Source: Moniliella sp. 'wahieum' (taxonomy: Eukaryota; Basidiomycota; Moniliellomycetes; Moniliellales; Moniliellaceae). Taken from it: a stretch of DNA of 64,000 nt. Below are positions 22,666 through 35,146 of this stretch, one piece after another. The notes beneath the pieces are model-generated. The model worked only from the letters and a program-made list of their open reading frames with translations. It ran no database searches and was not told the origin of the DNA. The stretch lies in assembly GCA_003971905.1 (NCBI GenBank), contig RSEE01000038.1, forward strand, positions 310,001-374,000, read 5' to 3'. Each line of letters begins with the position of its first letter. The stretch's first letter is position 1. Made by a program: the position numbers and the translations under genes.

Positions 22666-23797
22666 GCGTCGTGCATAGCCTCTGCCCCTGTGCCGGAGCA
22701 GGCGAGAGCAGCTCGAGTGCACTGATCGGGCGGGGCGAGGCACAAGTGGAGGCCGCAGCGCCCAGCAGCGCCACCACCAGCCGGCATTGCCTCGCCGAAG
22801 ATGCGAGTAGCTGGTGACCGGCCCAATAGCCACGTCCATACGTCCAGATTCCATGCATCATGTATCACCCACCACCGGTCACCGTCACCGGTGGTCCGCG
22901 GCGTCCAGCCGACGAGTGCCAGCCAGTTTCCTTCCAGCACCCAGCCCTGGCTCGATTGGAATGTGGATCCAGCTTGCTTTTAACCTGGGCAACGGGCACT
23001 TCTTGCCGCTGCCGCCGCCAGCCTTGAAGCACACCGACCTCAGTGACTCCGTGGGGTCGACACTCCAGCGTCTAGTGGCGAATCGACTGTAAGATCTAAG
23101 ACCCGAGGAACCCAAGCAACGGTGGAAAAACTCTGGAAGAGATGCAGATCAGTGCAATCGCGCTGGCGGTTGCTTAGGTGGTTAGGTCTAAGCCTTCTGC
23201 CACACCTGGAAGAAACAGGGGTTCGAACAAGCCAGTGGAGTATACACGTTGAGACCTCGGAGAGGCCAAATAAGGGGCAATGGGTGAAGGCCCAATAAGG
23301 CGCCTACTCGGGTCCCACCATCGACAGATCAATTTAGTTGGATCGTACTCCCCATTCCCGTACATATTCTTTTTGGGCGCCGCGGATCAGCACACGAAAC
23401 TAACACTTTGCCAGAACGTCCAGCAGGATCGCAGCCGCCGCTGTGCCCATTTCCCTAAACCGGCCATGTTGGTCTAAGATACTAGCAGGACACCTTGCCG
23501 GCCTCCAAAGACGGAATCCAAGGCCCCATAATACATCACCAGCACGAAGCGATACTAACAACACTGGCAGCTTGGCCGGACCCGACCACACGATGTTCTG
23601 TCGCGTCCGGTTGACCCAAATCGGGGAACCTGTGAAACGCCTCCATGCTTCACCTTTCACCTTTCACGTTCACCCTTCACGCCTTCTTATGTACTCCCCG
23701 CCGCAAGTTCGCCAAGCGCCACTTGCCCCACTGTGCTCTCCGAGTCACATTTCCGCAGCGTAATCCATTCATACATGACCGCTGGGCCCAAGGACAG

Positions 23798-25654
23798 CTA
23801 GGCGGGAGGCGACGAGACAGACCCCGGTGTTGGCGGGCCCGGGAAGGAGGAGGAAGAGCGTGCGCGGGCCTGGTCGGCGGCCAAGACGGCCTCGGCGTAC
23901 ATCATCTTGTACTTGGCCAGTTCGTCTGCCATCTCATCCCGGGCCAGGTTGGCAACAACAATCTGTTTGGTAAGTTCGACGTGTTCGGCACTTTGGGCGG
24001 TAGCGGCCTCTTCCAATTCGCGTACGCGCGGTCAAGTTCTTGTGGACCAGCTTGAGCGCTTCGGTCTCCCTCCGATGGGCGGCGGCCGCACGCACTTTTT
24101 CATCAAACTCGGACGCATACGTATCGAGATCGAACGTGTCGAGACGCAAAGCGAAGGCTTGGCGAGCAATTCGATCTACATCCACCTCTTCCGTTCCCGC
24201 TTCCTCGGGGTTGAGCGCATCGGCCGCCCAAGGCGCCAGGACCGTGTCGCGCAACAGCGCCAACGCTTCCTCCTGCCCAAGCGCCAACAACCGCGTCTCA
24301 TTCTCCAGCAGCAGCACCAACGCGAATCGGAACAGCACCTCCAGCCCTTCCGCAAACACGGCATCCAACACGCGCCGCGCCAAGGGAGGTGGGAAGCGGT
24401 AGGTAAATGCGGTCATCAGCCATGGCGCCGCATAGTCCGCCACCTTGACTTTGTTCCGAGTCAGGTGGGCATGGAGCAGAGGCGCTTGGTCCTCCACCAG
24501 TCTTGCCAGCTGGTACAGCCTCAACTGGAGCGAGGGCAAGCCGGGCGCATAGTGACCCCTTAGGTCGTACACCCGCATCAGCCGCACCAACGCTCCAAAC
24601 GCTTCTTCGTCCGGCATGGTGCCCACCAAGGCGGCCACGACGTACTGCACTCCGGGGCAAGCGCCACACGCTGGGTCGTCGTAGAGCGAGTAGGCAGCCA
24701 CAATGTTGCCCACCGCCGTAGGCGAGGGGGGCGACGGCGCCTGCATCCACCCCCGAGCGGCGGGGGAGGCAAGCGAACGCAGCACGTCGCGCCGTACCGC
24801 CTGCGCCGCAGGATCGTTCTGTTGTTCTTTGAGATAATACGCATAGATCATCTCAAGCTCTTCGTTCTTGCTTCCCGACATGAGTTGCCACACCATACCG
24901 CGCAACGTATCTGGTACGCCGGCCTGGACCGCAGCCGAAAGTTCGTCGGGATGGTTCCGTGCCACCTCTTGGTAATCGTTCATGACCCGGCCCCAGAACG
25001 TCCAATCAATCCCATCCTCCTCCACTTCCGGCTGGGGTTCGAGCGAGCGCGACGCGCGCCGCGCGCGCTCAAACTCGTTCCGCAGCTCGTCTTGCGCCGC
25101 ACCCTCAGAGGGCACCAACGCGCTCTCTCGCCCCGCCCGCCCGGCCCGACTGGCCTGCTGTGCATTCCATTCGGTCCCAGACGGCGTCGTCGGCGTCGTC
25201 CTCTCCCTGGCCAAGAGAGATGTTGGAGAAGCGGGCCGACTCCCGCTCCTCCTCCAACGAAGCAAACGGGTTGGCCAGCATCGTCCCATCCAGCTCGGTC
25301 ATCATCAGCGTGGGCTCGGCCGACGCTTCGGGGGACTTGGGCGGCGCCCCCTCCGTCTCGGGAGCAGGAGCGTCGAGCGCCTCTTCGGCGGCGCGGCGTT
25401 GGGCTGCCATCAAGGCGCCCGTGCCGGGGGGCGCAACGACATCGTGCAGGTGGACAAGGCGGGCAGGGAGGGGGGAGCGGGCGGCGGCGGGGTCGGCGTT
25501 GGGGTCGGGGTCGAGGTCGGGGAGGGGCTGGTGCGTGCTGCGCCGGTGGGGAGCGGCAGCAGTTTGCGCCCGTGGGGATGGGCGGTTTGGGAGGGTCGGC
25601 GCGCGCGGCGCTGGGGCTCTCGAAGCGGCTGCGGAGGTCGGCGATGCGCGACAT
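23798..25654 (-). CDS. TBC-domain Rab GTPase-activating protein (Gyp5/EVI5-like)
   Basis: Predicted RabGAP acting in membrane traffic. Start ATG 25654 (MSRIADLRSRFESPS). The N-terminal half is Pro/Ala-rich with acidic patches and shifts frame several times (for example between 25480 and 25440, and near 25105). The TBC domain spans about 24930..24200: VQAGVPDTLRGMVWQLMSGS, RRDVLRSL (arginine-finger motif), IVAAYSLYD, GTMPDEEAFGALVRLMRVYD, LPSLQLRLYQLARLVEDQAP, FTYRFPPPLARRVLDAVFAE and ALVLLLENETRLL. After a frame break near 24015 the C-terminus is a coiled coil (RELEEAATAQSAEHVELTKQ, MADELAKYKMMYAEAV) ending at 23798. The family's glutamine-finger motif YCQG is replaced by ACPG, with no frame change nearby. 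Confidence 0.9.
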
Positions 25655-25991
25655 GGGGCCGGGGCGAGCGGGCGGCAGCGGGCGGTGGTGGGCAGGAGGT
25701 GGGCAGAAGCGCGGTGGCGGCGCCACACTGCTCTGGCGCAGCGCCCGCGTAACCGGGCGGGGGCTTGTCACCGCCGCATCCCAGCGGCGTCGGGCGCTGG
25801 CCAGTGCCACGTAGGGTCACGTGATGCCCCGCCTGCGCCCGCCGCACTGGCCGCGTCTGCGCGCAGGGGCGCCACTTCACACGGGCGCTGTGCCCTGTCG
25901 GCGGGTCTACTAGGAATGGCCGGGACTGCGGCCACGGGATTGGATATGGGACGAGGACGCGTCGGCTATGTGTGGGTCGGCGGCGGCGGGG
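25655..25991. other. Intergenic between TBC gene promoter and TBCE trailer
   Basis: 337 GC-rich bases. No gene or clear element seen. Confidence 0.5.
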
Positions 25992-27934
25992 CTACGCAGG
26001 CGGCGGCACAAACACCAGCAGAGCGTCGCCGCCACTGACGCCGAGCTGGGCCAGCGGCCGAGCCTCGTCCAGCGCCAACGGCAGCAGCGGATGGTGCTCG
26101 CCCACGCCGCCCAGCGCCGCAACCACCTGCATCGCCGCGCCCGCGCTGCGGGGCAGACCCAGCGCTCGCGCCAGCTTGGGTCGCAGCAGGCGCGGCGTAA
26201 TCGACGGCAGCACCTTGGCTTCTACCCCGCGCTTCTTTTCGCTCGCCTGCACCGCCCACGCGCCCCCCTGCTCCGGCTCGCCGGCACCGCCTCGTCCACC
26301 TGCACCACCGTCAAGCTCATCAGAGAGGCAGCAAGCGTAGGTGCCGCGGTCGGGATCGGTGGTGCCTGGGGGGTGGCACGAGGGCGACGCCATACTGGGT
26401 AGCCAGCTGCGCCAGGCGCGGAACCTCCAGAACGCGGCACGCCCATGCCTCGTCCCGTTCTCCCTGGCAAGGCAGGGTGGGCAAGATCCGTTGGCAGCTA
26501 AGAGCAAGGCTTGTTCTGCCGCACGCCGCTCATCGGGCGTCACGTCGGTATGGTTGATCCGTACCAACGATGGGAACCGGGCCACCAGTCCAGCCCGCCC
26601 CACCAGCGGCGAGACCGAGGACCAAGAGCGCGAGCGCAGCATCCCTTCCACCTCTTCGTCCGGTGGCGCAAGCAGACCAAACTGTCCCCCCTCGGAGGAG
26701 AGGAAGGTGACTTGGAGGGTTTGGATCCTGCTGCCGGCGAAGAGAAGAGACCGCCTCGAGCGACCCAGTTGTCCAGTCGCTCCAGATCGTCCAACCCAAC
26801 GATACCTTGCAGGACCAGGCCTATCAACGTTGCCCCGCCACCGGCCGTAGTAGGTCAGGCGAGAGTGGGGGCCAGAGTCGCGGTAGGGGTGGGGGTGTGG
26901 ACGCGTGCCTCGCTGCCGCCCGAGGGAACAGGCAAGTCAAGTGGGACAGGTGGTAAAGGGTTGTTGGAAAGATCCAGCTGGACCAACGCGGGAAATGCAG
27001 TTAGGGTATCGGAAATCCACTTCCAGTCCGACAGCTGGTTGCCGGCCAGGACGAGGGAGGCAAGGCAGGGTGCGCAGGGAGAGGAGTCGAAGGGGTAAGG
27101 ACAAGTTGGCTGTCCCTCATGTCCAAGTGGGTAAGTTGCGGCAGGTACCGTGCTGCTACAACCAAAGTATCTGAAAGGGACATCCACGTTCCGCCCAGTT
27201 GAAGGAGTTGAGGTGAGAGGTGAATGTTGAGTCCGAGTCTGGCGGAAAGAGCGCACGCCCCTCGTCCCTATCCAGTGGAGCCAGACGATTGCCCATCAGA
27301 CTCAGCTCCTGCAGCCCGGGGTTTCGTTCAGCAAGTCCAAAACCCCATTCCAGGAGGCAAATAGGTTGTAGGACAAGTTGAGCATCACCAGATCTGTGCC
27401 GGGGTCAGCCAAGCCAGATAAAAACAGAGGGCTACATACCTGGTGCGGCGGCTGCAGGTCCCCGCGTCTTTCCCCCCGCGCCGGATCAAGGACAGAAGAG
27501 ACCAACCTGTCCACCTGTCCATCCACCAAGGAAGTCGACAGGTTGGCTGATTTTTGTGCGGCCAGGGTACGTGCTTTGGCACGGGCACGAGCACGGCGGA
27601 CCTCGGGTTCAGGTAGGCCTTGGTCCAGTGCTGCTTGTTCGGCCTGGGCGGGTGCGTCGGGGGGGGAGGGATAGAGATCTTTCAATACCGATAGGAGCGA
27701 GCAACCAAAATTACAAGCACTGGAACGCACAAACGACGCACACGTCTCCCCCATGTTGACAGGGGTAAAGTAACGCCGGCCCTGATGGACTCCATTGTGC
27801 TTCCCACGCGTCGGGTCGTCCCACTCCACCCCGAGCCACGTGCCGCGTGTGCCGTCTACGGGCCCATCATAGCGCACCGTTCCAGGCAACCCCTTCCAGA
27901 CAATGCGTGCACCCAACAGGGGGGTGTTCGACAT
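25992..27934 (-). CDS. Tubulin-folding cofactor E (CAP-Gly, LRR, ubiquitin-like)
   Basis: Cytosolic alpha-tubulin chaperone (TBCE; Pac2/Alp21). The start at 27934 gives MSNTPLLGARIVWKG, then GTVRYDGPVDGTRGTWLGVE and GKHNGVHQGRRYFTPV, a CAP-Gly domain at about residues 5-65 with the GKHNG signature. A 46-nt intron (27394..27439) has GTATGT, branch CTGAC and ACAG. Leucine-rich repeats follow in shifting frames: LVMLNLSYNLFASWNGVLDL, LQELSLMGNRLAPLD, LPQLTHLDMRDSQL, LASLVLAGNQL and LVQLDLSNNPLPP. The C-terminal frame (26651..25992) has FPSLVRINHTDVTPDERRAA, then a ubiquitin-like end (VVAALGGVGEHHPLLPLALD, LGVSGGDALLVFV). Frame breaks lie near 27705, 27320, 27180-27080 and 26850-26500. Domain order matches TBCE exactly. 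Confidence 0.92.
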
Positions 27935-28553
27935 CGGAACGGGACAAGGTGGTGGTGGTGGTTGGTGGTGGCTGTCAGATCATGCACATGCACATGCATC
28001 ATGCGTTGCAGGGGTCATTTTCTGCCAGGCCTATGGGGTACATCACATCCACGTCACATGTCACAGGCTCCAATGTGGATTTCAAAATGAGGAGGCGATT
28101 CTAGGTCCGGGAACGTAAGAAAAAAGTCCTTCTGAGCGTATGAGCTGTAAGCTGTGAGCCTCATTCGACAACGAGCGATGAGGAGCGAGAGAGTAAAAGT
28201 GAGACTCAAGGTAGGAAGCGGGGAGGGGCGAAGCAAGGCGAGGCAAAGCAAGGCAAGGCGAGGCGATTCCTTGCTCAAATGAGGTAGGATGGGTGGCACC
28301 GGTTTTGTTGGCATATGTATGTGCTCTACAAAATGAGTTGAGGCGACAACCAAAAAGGATGTGGTTATGCCGAAGGGTAGGGGGGAGATGGTCGATGAGG
28401 AAGGCATATAGAACGTCGTGTATGATGGAACCGAACGCATAGGGGCAGCGCACGTACCCACCAATGCGACCTTCCAACCCGAAAAGGATGAGATGATGAA
28501 AATGAACAATATAGACTGTTGTGCATATTTATGGCGCCTAGACCTGTGCCACG
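27935..28553. other. Intergenic: TBCE promoter and zinc-finger gene trailer
   Basis: No gene supported. 28216-28265 has GCAAGGCGAGGCAAA-type purine-rich short repeats. Confidence 0.5.
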
Positions 28554-29907
28554 TCAAAGGACAAAAGTGGGTAAGGTCTGGCTGATGAGATCACGCTGTT
28601 CCTCCGTCAAGTTCTCACGAGCAAGGTGGCACTTGAGGTGACGGTGGCAATCGTGTTTGCGGCTAAAGCGATCGTTGCACAGAGGGCACTTGAACGGACG
28701 TCGGCGGTTGTGCACATCCAAATGTTGACGAAGATTCGACTTGCGCTCAAACGCTCTTGCGCACGTCGGACATTCCCAGGGTCGCTTCCCTTCCCCTCGC
28801 GAAATCAGAACAGGAAAAGGGCTTGACTTCGCCCGCGACCGCCGCCGACGAGGGGGGGCAGGCTCATTTTGCTCTTGAGTCTCTCCCTCTTCTGGTGACA
28901 AAGGTTCCTGGTGATCGACACTGACACCATGTGGAGAAGGAGTATTTCCGCTGCTCAAACTGGGTGCCTCGACCGTCGAACAATCCAGAACAGGCATCAA
29001 CGCCAACAAGTTGGCATCCTTATCTGGGACGATGGGTGCCATGTCACTCTCGGCAGGGGCAAGCGAACAAGAGGGATTCTGTTGGGGTGGTGACAATGCG
29101 CTGTATGTTCCAGTTGTAATGAGCATTTTGCGGTACACGTCTCGCATTGCCTTGACCGCTTCTCCGACCAAAGGAGCTGTAGATGGATGTTGTCCGGCCG
29201 ATAGAGTTGGCCCCGGCGCAATCGGGTCGCGGAGGGGGACCGGAATTGGAAGTGCCTTGGGTATCCTGGGTTCCTCCACATCAGCCACAGACGAGGGGAT
29301 GACCAGGCCACTGGGCAGGGGGGAAGACTGATGGTCCAAAGGCGGATCCAACTCCATCGTATCCTCTTCATTCCAAGTGGATGCAGCGCTTGGGGTTTGA
29401 ACATAGGGGGGAAAGCAGTCGAGGTGCCAGTAAAATAATCGCCTTGGCTCTGTGGAACCGAGGTTGACGGAAAACTCTGGCTGTCAGAGGTAATCGTCTG
29501 GTTTGACAAGTGCGAGGGGGCCAATGATGCCAAGCCTGTCCCTTGAGAGAGCGAGTAGAGAGACTTGAAATTCAAGTTGTCGCCCAGGAGATCGTTGGTG
29601 GAATGACAGGCATCCGGGTGGGCTACGGAGAGCAAGCTCGGCTCGAAAGTGGCATCAAACGCAAACGGACCAAGGAGTACAGGCTCGATACCGATGGAGG
29701 AGGTGGCGGCATGTGTTCCTGCCATCTCACATGCGGGAGATGATGCGAAAAGAGCGGCGAGGGTGGAGGGCCAGAGATCCGGATATACCAAATTATGGCC
29801 ATCGAAGAGGAAGGAAGGCTCAGTGAGGGCAGTGGAGCCAGGGGTGGTAGCCCGGGCGGGGTGGGGGAAGGGCGAGGAGGTGAGAGGGCAACAGCAGATG
29901 TGGCCAT
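28554..29907 (-). CDS. C2H2 zinc-finger transcription factor
   Basis: Predicted nuclear DNA-binding protein with two C-terminal C2H2 fingers: WECPTCARAFERKSNLRQHL-DVH, then FKCPLCNDRFSRKHDCHRHL-KCH. A basic stretch (PPRRRRSRAKSS) precedes them and stop is at 28554. The N-terminal 350 or so residues are Ser/Pro-rich with no domain (for example LASLAPSHLSNQTITSDSQS). Likely start ATG 29907 (MATSAVALSPPRPS). The frame changes near 29790-29830 and near 29370. The layout (disordered N-terminus, two fingers at the extreme C-terminus) is common in fungal stress and development regulators, but I cannot name an orthologue. Confidence 0.85.
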
Positions 29908-30446
29908 GTTGAGCTGCGGTATCGACGTTGCGGGAGGGTTGGCGGGAAGGAACATAAAAAAAGCGAATGCGGCCCGGCAAGCTGTGAAATATGCACACAC
30001 GATAGTCCAGGCACAGAACAAGGCTGCGCTGCGGTCTGTAGAAGCCAAGTGCATCACACCAGTGGTGTAGCCTTCTGCGGTGGTGGCCTGCTGCGAGCAG
30101 TCATATGCGAGCGAGCGAACAGGGTCATCGATTGAATTGGGAGGGGGAGAGTAGTGTGGAATGCGTGTCCTCCTAAACTCACCGCCTGAGTCATTGCAGT
30201 GGAGGACGTACGTATACAGGGAAGAAAGAGCATCGGCTCGCGCTGCTTCGACCGAAACAGAGCTCGTCAGGCCCTCAGCCTTCAGGACGTCAGGCATCAG
30301 GTCGCACGCCCGGGCCCCGTCCTTCCACCCAAGCCTCGGATACCCTACTGGCGGCGTCTTGGAGCTTGGACAAATCGATTAGTGGAGGCCGAGGACTGAC
30401 GGGTGATTAATGGAGGCCGAGTTTGATGGATATTGAATGGGTAGTC

Positions 30447-30461
30447 AGTACTTAGTACTTA
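30447..30461. repeat. Palindromic heptad array, AGTACT class
   Basis: Two AGTACTT units at 30447 and 30454, T spacer. Confidence 0.85.
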
Positions 30462-30955
30462 CTTGGGGCAGCAATAGAGCTTTCGTCACCAACGCCTTCC
30501 AGCACTCCATGTGGCAAGCAAGCTTTGAAGGGGCCACGCATTCCCGACAACACGCAGTACTCAGTTACTCACGCAGCAAGGGACGAGCAAGACGGTGAGG
30601 CACTGTATGCTGTTCAGTACGTGTTCAGTGGACATATGTCGAAGAGTGCTGGCATTATGAACGTGTGATATGGGACAACTCTCGGATCGATCTCTGGTCG
30701 ATGCTCCCTCATCCTGTGGTCTCAGTCGTTGTGGCTCTGCGCTCGTTTTGTTGCGATCGCAGATCTCTTCGAACAAGGCAACACCACGTGACAACTGTGG
30801 GTAGTGAGTATTGAGTACGTGTGTTGAATGTTGGACGTCGAACGCAATGCGAATACTGTGAGGTACATGAGTCTGAACCAGAGTGAAGCTAGTGAGTACC
30901 TGAGTGCTTGACTAGACTGAGTACCGGGTACCGATGAGGATATCTACTCAGACTG

Positions 30956-31004
30956 AGTACTGAGTAACGTACTGAACGTACTGAACGTTGAACGTTGAAC
31001 GTTG
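30956..31004. repeat. Mixed heptad array passing from AGTACT to AACGTT
   Basis: AGTACTG at 30956, then two 9-base units AACGTACTG at 30966 and 30975, then three perfect AACGTTG units at 30984, 30991 and 30998. The 9-base units look like fusions of the two classes. Confidence 0.9.
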
Positions 31005-31638
31005 TTGATTAACGATTAAATTTTAAAGATTGTGTTCTCGGCGTTCGGAAGCATGCAGCACATGCGCACGTCACATGCGCACGTACGGTCAAAATCGGTC
31101 TTCTGTCTTCCCCACAGGGGTCTGCTACATGTTATAGGCCACAACACCTAATCGACCTAATCCCTGGTGTGGATGAACATTTAACATCTTAACTCCCCAG
31201 GCCGGCCCCAGGTCTCATCGATCTCAGGCCCCTCAGGCCCCCAGGACCTCAGTCAGGCTCAGGCACTCGGCTTTATCGGTTCTTGACCGGTGACCCCCTC
31301 TGGTCCATTCCTTGTCGTTGAAAGAGCCCCCCAGACGAACCACGGATTGATCTTGTTTCCACACCTGCACACCTGGTATTTTTATCTCGGGGAGGGGGAT
31401 ACTTCACTTTGACGTCACCGGTCACCGACTCCCTACGATGTCGAAAGCAAAATCCTGGGGGATGTGTGATACGGGTGGCATGTGTCAAGCGACGATGTGT
31501 GATGAATGATGCAAGTGATACATAGTGCCTTGTGGTGCCCACTCGCGAAGCCCGAACCCCCCAGGATGGCATGGACAGGAAGCGACACTGTCCGATTGGC
31601 TCCATCAACTCGGCTCCAATGTCCGATACGTATAGTTG

Positions 31639-31677
31639 AAGCTTGAAGCTTGAATCCCGAAGCTGAAACTTAAAGCT
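31639..31677. repeat. Palindromic heptad array, AAGCTT class
   Basis: AAGCTTG at 31639 and 31646, followed by decayed units (AATCCCG, AAGCTGA, AACTTAA) in the same 7-base phase. Confidence 0.85.
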
Positions 31678-32971
31678 GTAAAACGGGATGTGTACGTAAA
31701 GACGCCGATAGGCGCTGTAGCAGTCTGCACTAGGCTTTGTGGTAATGGCCTTCTGTTCCTAGCGCCTAGCTCGCAGCAGACGCTGTCTACGGCGTTGCCT
31801 GCGACGGTGCCTACTACGCGAACCGCCGTAGCTCCACCGCCCCCACGCCCTGCGGCCTCCAGCGGCATGGTGGCATGGTGCCAGTGAGCGCTCACGGTGA
31901 GCACTGACATGCATGACATGGACAGCTGGCATGCGGCAGGCGCCGCTATCGAGCTATCTACGACCCTTGCAGGTGACATGGCATGTGTGATGCGTGGTGC
32001 CTGATGTGTGACAGGCTGTGACATGTGCCATGTGGCGTCGCTGCCCCGCTTCGTTGTGCTTTGGCACCAGCAGCAACCAGCCTGCATCCTCCTGCACCAC
32101 CTCGCCTAAAGCCTGTCAACGTGTCAACGTATCATCGATCTTCGATCTGTCAGCAAGTCACTTGTCTTCGATCACCTCGATCACCATTGCATCATTCAGC
32201 AGCACGTGTTCATGCATGTGTCTGGGTCTGAGATTGACAGGCAGGGGATGTGGGCAGTATACGAGAAAAGCTTTGGAAGCTGAAGCTGGGGAATAAGGGA
32301 ACCTGGGGTCGAGTATAGAGGCCGTTTGATGTTCTCTCATCGATCGCATCACGCCCACGCCACATACTTTTGATGCCATTCGATGCGCAAAATGCCGCTC
32401 CGAGGCTATTACACAACCTCAACACAGCCAAGCGGTGGGACGCCTCAAAGGGACCATAAAGGGGCAGTGCAAATGTATTACTTGGTCGCCGATGTAATAG
32501 ACCTTCGCGCGCTCGCCCGGAGAGCTGGCCGATGCGACTACCTTTTGGGGAGCTTGGGGATCTGCGTTTCCTTGTCTCTACGATCAGATCGATCAGACCG
32601 TCGTCGGACGACGGACGACGGACGACGGACCGTACTGAGTATCCAGAAGAGTCGTACTTGGCGCGCCAACGCGCTGATCTGAGATCTGAGAGGTTGCTAG
32701 GATTGGGAGCAATGATTAGTCACTAGCGTCCCTTGTCGGGACAACGGCTTTCACAGAGGATTAGTGACTCAGTACTGAGCAATTGCCAGTAATACTACTA
32801 CCTGCCACCCTCGCCCTTCTCAGATCTTGTGGCCTGTCCGACGCGACAATGGGAACGAGAGGTACCTAGGCGCCCTGTATACGCTCCGGAGTTCAATGGC
32901 GGCCTGGGAAGAGGCCGATGAGGGGGCTCGAGATGCCGCGGGAAAAAAATGCCCCGAGCCAGAGATATCAG

Positions 32972-32997
32972 AAGCTTCAAGCTTCAAGCTTTCAAGC
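32972..32997. repeat. Palindromic heptad array, AAGCTT class
   Basis: AAGCTTC at 32972 and 32979, then AAGCTTTC and AAGC. Confidence 0.85.
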
Positions 32998-35146
32998 CCC
33001 TCCGTTGTTACGTGTTTCTAACAATATACGCGTTAATAATACTACGCCGCGTAATACGCAGCGTAATTGGGCGAGGCAGTGCGCCCCTCGACGGAGCAAT
33101 AGGGGCACGACAGAGCGAGATGAAACAATACGCATCATGCATCATGAGAGTGACGGGACCTTGTGAGTGCGTGGGTCCCGTTGAGAGGATTGAAGAGCAT
33201 CCTGATGCAGATGGACCTCCAGAGGGTGATGCAACCGTCCAAGGCAGTGGTGGTGCTGCTCTACGCCAACATACCTACAGAGAGGGGCATGGAGCTTTAC
33301 ACAGCCCGTCGCCCCCAGAACACAGAGGCTGCGGAATAGGATGCGGAAAAGGGGTACCAGGAAAACAGAAGCGAGGAAAAAACAACGGGACTCCTATATT
33401 CCTGAGGCCTTGAGGAGGGACTGGAGGAGAGCTGAAGGGGCCTTTTGCCCAAACCCAAACAAACCCCCGACCCACCCGGTCGCTCAGGGCTCAGCGCCAC
33501 AGATCGAGGTCGGAGCAAATCGGAAAGGGTGATGTGGCTCTTGCGCATTCTGAGAACTGCATACGTGGGAAATGCGAGGCGGTAATATATACGGCGGACG
33601 ATAAGAAGAAGAACCAGGGGTGTGGTCTCTTGACTGGTCAATACATATGAACAGTGTACGAGTATGGCGAACGCTTACCGCATCGCTTCTTCTCAACGCT
33701 TTCCGAGACCATGTGCTTCCCTTACATGTGTGTCCTCTTTTCCCATCATGCATCGTGTCATATATCGGCGGTGTGTCACTAAGGTACAATACCACCTGTC
33801 ACCATGTCACCTGTCATTCTCGGGAAAAACATGACGAGACAGAGTTAGACTACACCGGTAACGCGTAATCCATCCTTCCCCCACAGCGCCACAGCGTGAA
33901 CTCAGGTACAGATCGAGAGCCCCCAGTCCGCACCGCCCCAGCACAAAAAAAGGGTTGTCAAGGGTTGCATATTGCTTGGATAGTACGCTCCACGAATTTA
34001 GCACAGTACCATATCGCTATCGCATCCGATCGGGTTATGTACCAGTTCTTGCTGCGACGACAACCACGGTTGTGGGAGCCAAAAGGCGTTGGAGCCGCCT
34101 TTCTCCGTCGCACGTCACACGACGTCTTCGCGTCTTCGGAGCGTTTGTGTATGAAAAACGTTTAACGTATAACGCTTAAGTTTAAAGAGATGATAACAAG
34201 GAGGTCCACATGTTCACACACGTAGTACACATTCTGCATAGCGGATGCTGGTGCTATTATACGTGCTCAAGGATCAAGTTGATCAAGCTCTGGCTGAGAA
34301 CCAAGAGCGCCGAAGGCCAATCTCGTTTGTACCTAACCTCTACCCTGTCACAATCCCTTCCGCAGTTGCGGCCCTATAGAGCCTCCATGTCTCTGTTGGT
34401 CTAGGGAGCCGGAGGGGCAGAAACCCCATAATCGAGAAAAGATGGTGGATTGGAGGCAGAGTTGAGTCTGAGAGTGCAGAGCCATTACTATATAGGAGGC
34501 CGGACTAAGTAGTAGGCTCAAGTCTCCAGAGTGAGATCTGAATGGCATCCAGGTGAGAATGCAGGGCATAAAGGGGCAGTGCTATGAGACAAGAATGCGC
34601 GCAGCGTGGAAAAACCGATGAACCGAGGTGAACCTGATCTCCTAGCGTATAGGAACTGGAGAACCACAATCAACATAGCCGAAGCAGCCCTGTCTGAGGC
34701 TTACTCGCTCTGGTCTCTTCAAGTTAGCTTCAAGCTTCATCGACCACGATTATCGGTCATCCTGTTTCCTATCGACCAGGGTGTTTCCCACCGACCATCT
34801 GCCATCCTTCAACAGCGAGACAGAGTGTGGTGCCAACAACAAAACGAAAACACAACCGCAGGCCGTTCCTAGATCACTCTCTGTTCCTACAATGAGACGG
34901 ATTAATAATAGGCGCTAAAAATGTTGACGTGTGTATGTTTAACCATTACCCGACCCTCGTGGTTTTCTCTTGTTCTCTTTCTCATCAAACTCGTTAACTT
35001 CATCGTTTCTTGTTCAAGCGCATGCAGGAGTAGATCAATAAACCTTAGGATCTATGCTTCCCGCCCTTGCACTCTGGCAAACGTCGTAACAGGCTCCCAC
35101 AGACACATCCACCATCGCAGTTTAGTATAGTATCTCTATACTGCAT

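Larger units (their letters stand above)
21470..23797. other. Intergenic: DUF2156 promoter and TBC gene trailer, repeat-rich
   Basis: 21470-21690 may still be coding (Ser/Gln-rich N-terminus of the DUF2156 gene). 21780-22700 is packed with short palindromic repeats (listed separately). 23161-23237 can form a partial tRNA-like fold but lacks a complete T arm. No protein gene supported. Confidence 0.5.
29908..35146. other. Gene-poor, repeat-rich interval
   Basis: About 5.2 kb with no supported gene; open frames are short and on both strands. Heptad arrays occur at 30447, 30956-31004, 31639, 32682 and 32972. 29908-30300 may be the leader of the zinc-finger gene. AT content rises from about 30.4 kb onward. 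One GC-rich island at 31700-31870 has no coding signature. Confidence 0.5.

Noticed and set aside
23161..23237. Possible tRNA: CGCTGGC/GCCAGTG acceptor, CTTAG/CTAAG D-stem and a GGTTCGAAC box in 77 bases
   Set aside because: The T-stem 3' strand is missing and the anticodon loop lacks U33. Without a folding program I cannot support it; tRNAscan-SE would decide.
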